A DNA stretch of 64,000 nucleotides from Thalassia testudinum (taxonomy: Eukaryota > Streptophyta > Magnoliopsida > Alismatales > Hydrocharitaceae). The notes beneath the pieces were generated by a model that was not told where the DNA came from, did no database searches, and saw only the letters and a program-made list of their open reading frames with translations. Made by a program: the position numbers and the translations under genes. Shown piece after piece: positions 10,305 to 21,508 of the stretch; positions within the stretch are counted from its first letter, which is position 1, and each line of letters begins with the position of its first letter. The stretch lies in contig JAZHRO010000013.1 of NCBI GenBank assembly GCA_037157565.1, forward strand, positions 39,622,501-39,686,500, given 5' to 3'.

Positions 10305-12087
10305 TCTGTAGACCTCAACTACGTGATTATTATAATCCCGCAGTTGCCCAACCAATGCCTGTGGTACGTTATCCCAATAGGGGTCGTGCTGCTAAACTGA
10401 AGCCAAACATTATAGCACTCATTCCTCACTTCCATGGACTTGCTTCTGAGGACCCTTTTCAGTATTTAGAGGAGCTGAAGAATCTTGCCCAAACTTTGGA
10501 TCTGCAAGGACATGATCAGCACACGCTTTTAATGAAAATGTTCTCGTTTTCATTGAAAGATAAGGCAACCTTTTGGTTTCGAACACTTGCACGGACTACA
10601 CCTATAGATTCCTGGGCTTCTTTAAAACATGAGTTCTTAAAAAAGTATTTTCCTGTAGGCCGCACTAACGCCTTAAGGTGTGCCATCACTACATTCACTC
10701 AGAATTCAGGAGAACCAATGCACGAGGCTTGGGAGAGATTCCACGAGCTTCTGAGAAAATGTCACCACCATGGTGTCCCATGCTGGCAATAGGTCCAGAT
10801 CTTCTACCATGGGCTCCATGATGACACACGAAATTTTGTAGATGCCGCTTGTGGAGGCGATTTCCTATGTCGGGACGAGGACTCAGCCTTTGAGCTCTTT
10901 GAAGGATGGTCGAAAACTCTATTAATAATGCTTCAATGAGCATGTTTAATAGAAAGTCCTCACATTCCCACTCACATACTGGGGTACACGAAGCCCAATC
11001 CAGTAGCAAAGACTTAGAGATTGTGGCTAGTCAACTGGATAAAGTGGGCTTAATCGAGAAGAAAGTAGATGAAGTATGAAAATTTCTCTCAAAACCCTCG
11101 TCTTCTTCTTCTCAGTCACCAGCACAAAACACTTCTTCTCAGTTTCCCACAGGAAGGGAAACTGTGAATAACCTTTCTGTGACACAAACTGCATTACCGG
11201 ATTTTCCATTTCCACATCCTTCACCGGTTGGAGGAACCTTTGTTCCTCCCTTCACTGACTTCCCTGCACCTTCTGGAGTTTCGGAGGAGCTCCATGCTAT
11301 TCATAATGACTCTTTCGCATAAACCTACAACCCTAGATGGCGCAATCATCCAAATTTCTCGTGGTCGGGAAATTCACAGAGACCTCCTTTTCAACAACCT
11401 TCTGCACCACCACTGCACAACCTGATCTGAGCACCACCTCCACAATCACACGGATATCCACCGCGTGACTACCAGCAACCCAGGCCCACCCAATACTCTC
11501 AATCTGGGCCTACAAGAGATGACCAGTTGGGGCCTTTCATGAAAGCTCTTGCTGATATGCAACAACAGAATATTGCTATGCAGCAGAGACAAGATGCGAC
11601 CTTGGATGAGATGAGAGCCTAGCTATCACACTTGACGGAGTGCCATCAATCACATTCACTCCCATCTCAAGCACAACCCAACCCTAGGAACATACCTACT
11701 CCAAGGTATGTCCAACCTAGACCTGCAGTGCAAGACCAAGCACATGTCATTTCACAACCCTTGCACAACACTGAATTCTTCACTGACTCAAGTTCTTCTC
11801 TTGCACAAACACAACCACCTCTGCTACCTAGCACTGATTTACCATCTACCTCTAGGGCTGAACTAAATGCCATAGTCACTAGGACTGGTAAAAGTACACT
11901 AGATCCATCTCTTCCAACATCTACCACTTCTAGTTCCGCTCCTCCACTTCCGACTTCTCCTCTACCTTGGACTGAACCTCTTATCACCACTCCTGTACCT
12001 TTTCCTGAAGCTTTAAAGAAGAAGGAGAAAGGAAAGAAAAAGACCTGTGTGGCACCTGAGGAGGATTTGCTTAAGCTCTTTGAGTAA
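10305..12087 (+). pseudogene. gag: G1 gag (degenerate), Athila/Tat-type Ty3/gypsy
   Basis: Encodes the structural capsid/nucleocapsid polyprotein of a retrotransposon. A capsid-like part (about 10310-10790) contains LRDYYNP, an HFHG...EDPFQYLEEL segment, FSLKDKATFWF and FLKKYFPVGRTNALR, all of which align with gag of element D. The frame is broken by TAG at 10790-10792, a shift near 10900 and further stops near 11078, 11320, 11428 and 11622. A proline/serine-rich linker follows (11630-12010), then a lysine-rich patch and the stop at 12085. There is no upstream LTR or primer site; the 5' end is missing at about 10305. From 10900 on, gag shares the frame of pol, as in single-polyprotein Athila/Tat elements. 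Confidence 0.85.
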
Positions 12088-13000
12088 GTCTACATAAACA
12101 TCCCCTTGTTGGATGCAATCCGCCACATTCCTCTTTACGCTAAGTTTTTAAAAGACCTATGCACACCTAAGCGTAAAGCAAGAATTCAAAAAGGGAGTAG
12201 TCCAATAATCCTCTTGGAACAAGCTAGTTCCATCATCTCTAGTACCCTCCCAACTAAGATGAAAGACCAAGGCACCCCTCTCTTATCCTACATGATAGGT
12301 AACACCACATTTAATAGAGCACTACTTGACCTAGGTGCTTCCATCAATCTTATCCCAACCTCTCTCCTAACACATTTTGAGGTTGGCAATTTGAAGCCAA
12401 CCGAGGTGTCCCTGCAATTAGCTGATAGATCAGTTAAGACACCTCAGGGAGTGTTAGAAGATGTCATAGTGCGGGTCAAGGATTTTTACTTTCCTGTAGA
12501 CTTTATAGTCCTTGACATGGAAGTACCTGAAGATATCCAGAACACACCTATCATTTTAGGAAGAGCTTTCTTGGCTACGGCCAAGGCAAACATCAATTGT
12601 GAGGAGGGCCTTATAGAATTGAAGTTCGGAGATCAAAAAATAAAGATTGATATTTTTCAGGCCCAAAGAGGACCGACCTATAGTTTAATTGAAGAAATCT
12701 TTTCTCTGGATTCTTTGGACCGGTTGGTTGAGGATACCTTAATCGATTCATTAAATTTAGAACCTCAACACTCTTTGGACTCTGACTTGACTTCCACTGA
12801 GATACCGAATTTAGAGACTGAGGACCTACCTCCTATTCCTTTAGTATCTCTAGGATCTCCAGAAACTTTCACACCTGCTCCTTCTGATCTTGTGCCTGTT
12901 GAACTCAAACCTCTTCCTGACTCTCTCAAATATGTTTTCTTAGGACCTGATCAGACCTATCCGGTGATTATTAACTCTTCCTTATCATCTGATCAATAAT
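12088..13000 (+). pseudogene. pol: G1 protease region
   Basis: Aspartic protease domain that would cut the Gag-Pol polyprotein. The active-site signature is DLGASINLIP (near 12328-12357), the plant Athila/Tat form of the retroviral DTG motif. VIVRVKDFYFPVDFIVLDME and the flap-like IILGRAFLATAKA follow. It is preceded by the gag-end signature LCTPKRK. The frame is the same as the rest of pol and ends at a TAA near 12997. With upstream stops and no start of its own it cannot be expressed as a full polyprotein. Confidence 0.85.
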
Positions 13001-13935
13001 CATGACTCTTATCTGTCCTAAGAGCACATAGACAGGCTATAGGATGGAACCTTTCTGACCTAACTGGCATCAGTCCTTCTTATTGCACACATAGGATTTT
13101 CACTGAAGAAGGATCTAGACCTACTAGACATCCCCAGCGTAGATTGAACTCTACATTACAGGAGGTGGTAAAAAGTGAAATGATTAAGTGGTTAGACAAT
13201 GGAATTATCTTCCCAATTTCTGACAGCAGATGGGTAAGTCCTGTTCAGGTTGTGCCAAAGAAGGCCGGACTTACCATCATCACCACTAATTCTGGAGAAG
13301 TCATCCCTACACGTATTGCTAGTTCGTGGCGAGTATGTATAGATTACCAAAAACTCAACCAAGCCACGAAGAAAGATCATTTCCCTTTGCCCTTCATTGA
13401 TCAGATACTGGAAAGACTGGCGGGGAATATATTTTTCTGCTTTTTGGATGGCTATTTAGGATATAATTAGGTGGCAATTCACCCCGATGATCAGGAGGAA
13501 ACAACATTCACCTGCCCCTACGGAACCTTTGCATTCTATAGGATGCCTTTTGGATTGTGCAACTCACCTGCTACATTTCAGCGGTGTATGTTTGCAATCT
13601 TTTCCGACTTAGTAGGTGATTGCTTAGAAGTCTTCATGGATGACTTCTCGTTCTTCGGGAGCACATTTGATGCATGCTTAGACCACCTGACTAAGGTCCT
13701 GCAAAGATGCATAAATGTGAATCTGGTACTTTCCTGGGAGAAATCTCATTTCATGGTAACAGAAGGACTAGTATTAGGTCAGCTTGTCTCTGAGAGAGGA
13801 ATTGAGGTTGACCGCGCGAAGGTAAAGTTGATTTCTGAATTACCACTACCTTCATCAGTTAAGCAAATTAGATCTTTTCTCGGGCATGTTGGTTTTTATC
13901 ACCGCTTTATAGCGGATTTCTCGAAAATAGCCTGA
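13001..13935 (+). pseudogene. pol: G1 reverse transcriptase
   Basis: RNA-dependent DNA polymerase domain. Visible in order: WVSPVQVVPKKAG, WRVCIDYQKLNQATKKDHFPLPF (fingers/palm), FCFLDGYLGYN (catalytic aspartate block), YRMPFGLCNSPATFQRCM, and VFMDDFSFFG at about 13630-13660 as the xMDD catalytic pair, then the FLGHVGFYHRFI thumb/connection. In-frame stops near 12999, 13470 (in the YN-x-VAI stretch, where element D has Q) and 13935 inactivate it. Residue conservation around all catalytic blocks is otherwise good, so decay came after amplification. Confidence 0.9.
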
Positions 13936-14397
13936 CCTCTCACTACTCTCCTCTCTAAAGATGTACACTTCCAGATCTCTGACGAGTGTGTTCGTGCCTA
14001 TACGACACTTCGTGATCTGGTTACCAAGGCACCCATACTGCAACCCCCGAATTGGTCTCACCCTTTTGAGATCATGTGTGATGCCTCTAATTATGCAGTA
14101 GGAGCTGTCCTTGGTCAAAAATTGAACGGGAAACCCACAGTAATCTATTATTCTATCAAGACCTTAGATGAAGCCCATAGGAATTACACCGTCACGGAAA
14201 AGGAATTACTAGCTGTAGTATTTGCACTGGAGAAATTCAGACCTTATCTTTTAGGATCCCACATTATAGTCTACACTGACCACACGGCAATTCGACATCT
14301 TCTCGCCAATAAGGACATGAAATCTCGTCTGATTAGATGGATCCTGCTTTTATAGGAAATTGATTTAGAGATTCGTGATAAGGCTGGAAAGCAGAAT
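13936..14397 (+). pseudogene. pol: G1 RNase H domain
   Basis: Degrades RNA in the RNA-DNA hybrid during reverse transcription. Motifs: [16 protein letters not shown] (first catalytic aspartate), [19 protein letters not shown] (glutamate), [14 protein letters not shown] (aspartate) and the trailing [12 protein letters not shown] (final aspartate) that runs into the next segment. One stop at 14353-14355 replaces the residue before [10 protein letters not shown]. Same frame as reverse transcriptase and integrase. Confidence 0.88.
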
Positions 14398-15822
14398 GTG
14401 GTAGCTGACCACTTATCCCGCCTTCCTTCTGAAGCGATTTCTCCTTCTTCACCCATTTCTGACCACTTCCCTGACGAGCAATTACTGGTCATTCATTCTG
14501 ATCTTCCCTGGTATGGTGACATTGTCAACTACCTGGCTTCTAGAATCCTCCCCACTGATTGGGTTCGACATCAAAAAGACAGACTTAGATCCGAGGACAA
14601 GCACTATTACTGGGAAGAACCCGGGCGTTTCAAGCATTCCAAAGACCAGATCTTTAGGAAGTGTGTTCCAGATAAGGAGATTAGAAGCATCTTATCGTTC
14701 TACCATGACCAGGCGTGCGGCGGTCACTTCTCTGGCAAAAAGACTGCTGCAAAGATTTTGCAGAGCGATTTTTATTGGCCCACAATCTTTAAAGATGCAC
14801 GCGAATATAGCAGGGCATGTTCACGCTGTCAGTCTCTTAGCAGTATTGGCCGCCGAGACATGATGCCCTTGAATCCGATCATGGTGTGCGAAATCTTTGA
14901 CATTTGGGGCATTGACTTCATGGGACCTTTTCCTAAATCTTATGGCTTCGAGTATATATTGTTGGCAGTTGAGTATGTTTCGAAATGGATTGAAGCCATC
15001 CCCTCGAGGACTAATGATCATAGAGTTGTGACACAATTCGTTCAAGATTTTATCTTCTCTAGATTTGGGGTACCAAAAGCCATCATTAGTGATGGAGGGT
15101 CTTATTTTAGAAACACACATTTTCAGTCCCTACTTCAAAAGTATGGGGTGTCACATAGGATAGCTACACCATGTCACCTTCAAACCAATGGACTTGTTGA
15201 ATTGTCCAATCGGGAGATCAAGAAGATTTTACAGACTACCATCCGTCCAGATAGAAAGCATTGGTCTTCCCACCTTTCTAATGCGTTGTGGGCATATAGG
15301 ACAGCTCACAAAACCCCTTTAGGCATGTCTCCTTTTAGACTTGTGTACGGGAAACACTGTCATCTTCCCGTAGAACTAGAGCACAAAGCTTATTGGGCCA
15401 TCAGAAAGTGTAACTTTGACCTAGAGAAGGTCGGTGATCTTAGGAAATTGCAAATTTCTGAGTTTGATGAGTTAAGGAATGAATCTTATGAAAGCTCAAG
15501 GATTTATAAGGATAAACTTAAGGCCTTCCATGACCGTCACATTCTTAGGAAATCATTTCACCCTGGTCAAAAAGTCCTTCTCTTCGACTCTAGACTAAAA
15601 CTCTTTCCTAGGAAATTAAGATCAAAATGGACTGGACCTTTCAAAATCTTAAGAATATTTGACAATGGAGTCATTGAGATCACTGAAATTGACAAATCTG
15701 AACCTTTTACTGTAAATGGTCAAAGACTAAAACCTTTCATTGAGCCGCATGATCTCAGACTTGTCAATTCCACCATTTTGCTCCTACATTTTGAACTACC
15801 ATCCAAGTTTTCGCCTAGTTGA
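14398..15822 (+). pseudogene. pol: G1 integrase, long open segment of 474 codons
   Basis: Inserts the cDNA into the genome. The HHCC zinc-binding part is visible as HDQACGGHF (14704-14730) followed by CSRCQSL. The catalytic triad is D in WGIDFMGPFP (about 14908), D in ISDGGSYF (about 15090) and E in VELSNREIKK (about 15199), with exactly 35 residues between the last two (D35E). The C-terminal part has WAYRTAHKTPLGMSPFRLVYGK, FDSRLKLFPRKLRSKWTGPFKI (GPY/F-like) and ends LPSKFSPS. No chromodomain is visible, which fits Athila/Tat rather than a chromovirus. The segment is open but lies inside a dead polyprotein. Confidence 0.92.
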
Positions 15823-17367
15823 AGGCGTTAAACTTAGCAAAGCCTATCCATGTATATAACTGTTTTTCACCTTTCTTACTTTAGCTTTCATTTGCATTAG
15901 GTGTCTACTCTTGCATTTTGAGCATACTTTCATTGACACACATGTCATGCATTTCACTTCCTAGCCCGACTGTTCACTCTGATCCTAGATCAGACTTAAA
16001 ATCATCCACACAAAGATTTTATCTCCTCATTCCGACTTCCTTCCATCACTCAGTCTAGGATAGTGAAAAGCAGAGCATGCATTTGCATTCACCCTATTCA
16101 TTCAATGAGGACATTACAATATTTAAGCATGAGGGGGGGTAAATGGTTAACCATTTAAACTAAAATACAATTGTAGACACACCAATAGTGTGTATATATA
16201 TATATGCTAAAAAAAAGAAATCCAAAAATACAATAAGGGACATGCACTTTATTGTCAAGGGAGTACATTAATTTTAAGGAGAAAGGGAGAAAAAGATGAA
16301 AAGTGTTTAACTATGATCTTCTAGCTGAAAATAAATTTAGAATAAGTGTCTATGGACATTCAACCGTTACTGGTTTGACTTGCCGGGCCATAATAGCTTG
16401 ATACAAGCTTGGGCTTAATACACTTTAAGCCTTGACAAGATAGACCACAGTCTCTCCTAACTTTAGGACATTTTCTTGTACCTGAGTCACCAGTACAGGA
16501 TTCGTTGATTTGCTTTGACTTAGGAGTCTAAGTAACCTTGGCTTACACTACACAATATCAGGAAAGACCACTTGAACCTAAACTTCAACCCTTGTGTTCA
16601 TAGGGAAGGTGGAGTCGTTACCTGTACGTGCAGGTAGACTCTTTGTCCTAATCTTTAGTCTTGTGTCTAGGAGAAACTCTTTCCACAAAAAAATTCACCC
16701 ACTAAATACAGTGCGCTCTACCAAATAAGTTCCGGAGACATACAGATCCAAAAAAAAAAAAAGGAGTTCTTGCAAAAAGTCAAGTATGTTCTCCAAATTC
16801 TGGAAATACAATTGTTCCACCAAAAATGTTTTCAGGGTTCAAAACAAATACCCTATTTGTCCACCAAAAGTTCTCTGAGCCACAAACACAATAAGGGTTG
16901 GGTTTAAATAGTCATCAATTCTTGAGAGTCATCCGAAAACATGAGCTGAAGTTAGGACCAACCTGGACTTAAAAAGAAGTGAAACCCCGGGAGTGAGCTT
17001 TAAAATTCACTTAGTTAGTCCTGACTTATCACAAAGCACAGCCATAACCTCATAGCATTCTGAGTCTCTGTAAAACCCCCTGAGTCCTGGAATTCGACTT
17101 AAGGTTTAAATATCAAGAGTCCTTGTTGGTTGAGAGATGGTCTATGTCATTTAAGTCTCGAGTTCTGGTAGGTTATCCTTAGTAATAAGGTTCTCACAAT
17201 GTCCAAAACACAGTTGGTTTATTGAAAAAAATCTTTCAGCCTGAAGATCATCATCAAACACTTAAAATTTTTGAAAGAGGAAAAAGATATCTCTTCACAC
17301 TTACCTTGCTGATACTCAAATTGCCTTACACTTCAACGAATTGTTTGCTAAGGGACTAGCAAAACGT
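15823..17367 (+). other. G1 3' non-coding domain with internal polypurine tract
   Basis: About 1.55 kb between integrase and the 3' LTR without an open frame; there is no env-like gene. At 16122-16139 a TTTAAGCATGAGGGGGGG tract follows CAATGAGGACATTACAA. The same arrangement recurs in D (inverse, 43625-43644) and G2 (inverse, 30470-30484). The inverse counterpart in G2 is 29156-30782. A (TA)n run lies at about 16193-16204. Confidence 0.75.
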
Positions 17368-17380
17368 AAGCATGGGGGTA
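17368..17380 (+). promoter_or_regulatory. G1 polypurine tract next to 3' LTR
   Basis: AAGCATGGGGGTA lies directly before the LTR start TGATGAG at 17381. This is where plus-strand DNA synthesis would be primed. The same motif abuts the LTR in element D (inverse, 42430-42442) and, slightly changed, in G2 (inverse, 29144-29155). Confidence 0.85.
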
Positions 17381-18760
17381 TGATGAGTGGCTACTCATCA
17401 TGGCTAAAAAGCTGAAGTTAAGCTAGACACTGAGTAAAACAACATCAAATTAATAGATAAAAAGGGTTAAGTGTGGGAATTAAAGAAAAAGACCTAAAAC
17501 CTTTACTCTGTGTTAAAACTTCAAAATTAGGTCACAAAATGAGATATTCTGAAAGCAAAGTACAAATGATGATCTATGCGTCAATTGAACACAAAAATAA
17601 GTTTGAAAGGCCAAATCAGAAGTATAATTAATGTCTTAAATGTTTAATTAAGCACATATAAAAATTTGAAGGCATTAGGACATCATTTAGGCTATGAAAT
17701 AGGTAGTTTACACTAGGTCCTTCATGCACTACACTCTTGCCCTTAAAAATTCCTCTTTGGACCTACTTGTAAGCCGCAGGGACCCTTTTGAAAGGCTGCA
17801 GGGTCCTTCCTGTTGTAATTCTTTTCACTTATGGGCCTGCACGCAAATCTTCTACCCTTTCGCGCAAGGGTCTGTCTGCAATTTTCCCATTATTTCAGAG
17901 AACGGCCTGCTGCTCTTCGCACGCATTGTAGCCCGTGAAGAACACAGCCGATCTCGGCCGTCCGTTGCTTCTCACGATTCTGACTTGTGGTTAGACTTGA
18001 ATGGAAGCTTCGCGCGATTCGGCGCATGCGATCACCCCTTTCCCCAGATCTCATTTGACGGTCAGATTTTGAGAATAGCTCACCACGTTCTCCGCTCCTC
18101 TCATCCTCGCCGCCAGTTACCTCTTCGATTATCCTCACCCGCGCGGTGATCTCAGCCACTGAGTATGCTACTTAAGCACCTCAGTGGTGTCGCGCGCAGG
18201 GGATCGCTCCCTCCTACATCTCTTAGCGATCGTTCGTCCACTCCAGTTCCTCCTCCCCATTTAGCCTCTGATTTCACAGCAACCGGCTGTGAAATTGTCA
18301 CCTTCTCTCGACCTCCTCGTCGCTAAGGACTTCGTAGCACCTGAGGACTGCTGGTGCTAGAGCACCACGATCATTTGTTTTGATGATAACAAAACACGTG
18401 TTATTTAACATTTGCAATTTGAGTCCTAGATTTCAGGTCAATTGCAAATGAAGACGTGTTTAGACGGAACTCGAGCTCGCATCCAGAACGGATTGGAGGA
18501 GCTTAATGAAGAACAGAGGAGGTTCGCGTGGAGCGACAGATTGAAGATAGAAGACAAGAAGAATAGGATAGATTCTTTTTAATCCTTTCTTATATCTCTT
18601 GTCTTTATTTTCTTGCTCTTTTTATTTTCCTTAGAATATTATGTTAAAGATCCTCAAAGAACCCTAACAGTAGTCCTATGAACACCGGCACAACCCTAGG
18701 ATACTTAGGTTTTCTGTAGAATACTTAGAAAACCAATATAGGGTTCAAACAGCACTTCCA

Positions 18761-19297
18761 GACGTCTAATTCCAAAATCAGACGTCTGATAAAGTATTTT
18801 AAGATGTCTGACTGTTGTTTCAGACGTCTGATAACTGTTAGGCTGGACGTACTTAGTTCTGTCTGATGAAATCAGACGTCCAGACCTTAGACCAGACGTC
18901 TTAGGAGACATCTGATGACTTTGCCTGAAGTCCAATTAGTGGACCGTTGGCTGGCTTAGCATACACTCAAGATATGACCGTTAGAGCCTTATCAGACGTC
19001 CATAGGACTGACCAGACGTCTGATAATTGACCGTTTTGCCTCGGCTGACCCAAAATCTCTTCTCAGAGATTTTCTAGCCGTTGCAACGGTTGGAAAATCC
19101 ATTCCGTAGGAAAAGTTGGTTTCCAGACGTCCGGGCATAGTGCCATACGTCCTGTATGTCGTCTGATCAACTTGAACAAAAACCCTGTTTAGATCTGATT
19201 CAAGTCAGGAAGAAACCCGCATAGAATCAGACGTCTGACATCTTAATCAGACGTCTTAAAGTGGCCTTCCAAACGTCTGATGCCAGAGTTAGACGTC
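18761..19297. promoter_or_regulatory. Phased GACGTC array in U3 of A1
   Basis: Eleven exact GACGTC sites start at 18761, 18781, 18823, 18875, 18895, 18995, 19015, 19126, 19230, 19250 and 19292. Degenerate ones lie at 18803, 18907, 18927, 19146, 19158 and 19272. Spacings of 20 dominate, with 12 or 22 between pairs. Most cores are inside the ten-base palindrome CAGACGTCTG. The array ends about 115 bp upstream of the TATA box, the place of an LTR enhancer. GACGTC is the C-box type core bound by plant bZIP proteins. Confidence 0.85.
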
Positions 19298-19410
19298 TAA
19301 TTACCCTGTCAAGTGTAATCATTGTCCTGATTTCGGCCTGATTCTCTTGGGCTTTGTTCCCAACGGCTATACAACCTTTCCTAAGCCTTCCAAAGCCTTC
19401 TTAAGGCCTC

Positions 19411-19419
19411 TATAAATAG
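19411..19419 (+). promoter_or_regulatory. TATA box of A1
   Basis: TATAAATAG is followed by purine-rich sequence and the R-U5 part. The same box is found in the A2 copy at 56368-56376. Confidence 0.7.
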
Positions 19420-21469
19420 AGGGGAGCCTTTACACACCAAGACACACCTAGAGAGACCAAGATACACAAGAAATAATTTGTATTACACTTTCCACTCTCT
19501 TGTGTCCTAGCTAGCTCTTGCTCTCCAAGCTCAAGCACCATTCTCTTGAGAGCATCAAGCTGTTGCGCACCTGCTCTCCCGCAGTAGTTCACGAGAGCGA
19601 AGTTGCGCCGTCGCGTGGCTCACGCACCACGTTATCGTCGACGCACTCCTTGCAAAGGGGAGTTTCCTAAATCCTATAGAAGCTTAGGTTTATTACTTTG
19701 TGTACTTTGTGCGATTGCCTTTCTGTGTGATTGTTTATTGCTTTATATTATTTCCTCATATTATTACGTCACCCCTCCTGGTAGAGCCCGGGAAATCTTC
19801 AAGACCCTAGAGCCTCACTAGCAGACTCCTCTCTCTGCTGGAGTCATCTTCCTCCCTTCTTCCTCCTTAGCCACCGGCTAAGGACGCACAGGCCCCATTC
19901 TTCCTGTTAGAATAGATTTATAATTCTGCAGATTAGTTGTAGCTGTAGTTAAGTAGGTTTAGAGTAGAATTAATGTAATTGGTAGTGTTTGATATTGCTG
20001 TTAGGGTAAAGTAGCTGTAGTAGTAGAATTAGGCTTTAAATTCTCCCCTCTCCTCCTCTGATCATTCCAGATCAGAGGGGAAGGTTTCACATAGCCATGA
20101 TTTCAAATTCTCTCCCTCTCCATATTTTCATATTCACTTTTTATTTCCACGATCTGTTTCTCGCATTCCACCCATACACACTGACCCAATGTCAGATCTG
20201 ATTGGTTTTTAACCTCAGATCTGATATTGGCGTCAAAAAGCACTTAAGGGGCTTCCCATTCACCTCACTCTTGGTCACAAAAGCCCCTGGTTTGAGTTGA
20301 AATTATCAATTTGTCAGATTTCTCTTTAATTTGGATTTCAAGGATTTTTCATTCAATTGGGTTTTAACTGTTTGATCTGACAAATTGAATAAATTCTGAT
20401 TTGAGTTCATTGTTGGCAAGGAGTCTGAGATGTTTTCTGATGTCAGAATTCATCTCAGAAGAACCATATTCAGAGCTGGTTTGATGAAGTTTTTAATGCA
20501 CTGAATGCAAGTCAGAACTAAGGAGAATCACTGTAGTGATTTGAAGCTTGATCTTGCATTCATGAGTTTGTTTTGAATGGATGTTTTGGTGATTTCCAAA
20601 CCTAAGGAGTTCTCAATACTCCTTAAGGTTTCAGAAACTGGGATTTGAACTAGGGATTTCAATTGACTGAATTAACTCTTTCTTCATGCTGTCTAGAGCA
20701 TTAAGAAGAGTTAAATCAGTGTCTTTTGTTGATTTAATCTGATGTGAAGTTTTTGATAAGGGTTTTTGCATTTGAATTGGTTCAGTTTTTTTTTTTTTAA
20801 TGAGAGTGAGACCCTTATCAGATGAAAGATTGAGAGAGAATTTTTGTTTTTGTTTGGATTTATGATTTTTTTTAATCCCAGTGGTCACAGTAAAGTGCTG
20901 CATTTTGCAGCTACATTCCCCTTCTTTCCCTACTCATATTTTATCCCAAATGGACTATCTGCAGCAGCAGTTAGACCATCTAGAATTAGATCTGAGCTGA
21001 CGAAGGGTTTATCTGTAGAATCAGTGCTACTGCAGCTGTCTAGCTGTTTTAATTTTTAGCAGACTAAATCTAATGTAATACCCTGTACAATGTGCTTTGA
21101 ATTGTAGCTAACACACAGAAATTTTGATTCCCTTATAAACACAAACTTTCCTGTTAGATAATTGCTCTTTCATTTCTATGAATGCTTGTTTTCAATTCTT
21201 TCAAGTGTTGTTAGCTAGTTTAACTGAACTTAACTGTCCAAACATGATTTAGAATGGGAAACTAAGCTGAGGACTATTTTAAAATTGGTAAACACCTCCT
21301 AAATCACATGCTGTATGAAAATGAGGCATTCATGAAACTTGATAAAAAGAGTTAAACTTAAAAAGACATTAAACATGCCTCTTTCTCTCCTCAGCCAACT
21401 CTTCCCTTCTCATCTCCTATTTCTGTAAAAGTTATAAAAACAATAAAAAGTAAAAAGCCCCCAAAAGAA

Positions 21470-21472
<3 letters not shown>

Positions 21473-21507
<35 letters not shown>
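21473..21507 (+). repeat. (AT)n microsatellite
   Basis: A pure AT run of about 17 units in the AT-rich part of the G1 LTR. Confidence 0.9.

Positions 21508-21508
<1 letters not shown>

Larger units (their letters stand above)
18349..19801 (+). mobile_element. Solo LTR A1 (about 1.45 kb), copia-like
   Basis: Begins TGCTGGTGCTAGAGCACC and ends ATCTTCA. The related LTR G2 lacks this insertion at the equivalent spot (near 28175-28195), where GAGGACGACCCTGAAGCC is continuous, so the insertion is confirmed by an empty site. Flanking words AGGAC and AGACC are only partly alike, so the duplication has decayed or the edges are off by a base or two. A TATA box TATAAATAG lies at 19411-19419, after a dense GACGTC array. 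The tail around 19690-19790 (TTTGTG...TTATTGCTTTA...CACCCCTC) resembles SIRE/Maximus-type copia LTR ends; that lineage is an inference. Confidence 0.75.

Noticed and set aside
15823..17367. Env-like gene after integrase
   Set aside because: No frame of useful length, signal peptide or membrane span; the region is conserved as non-coding in G2 and D.
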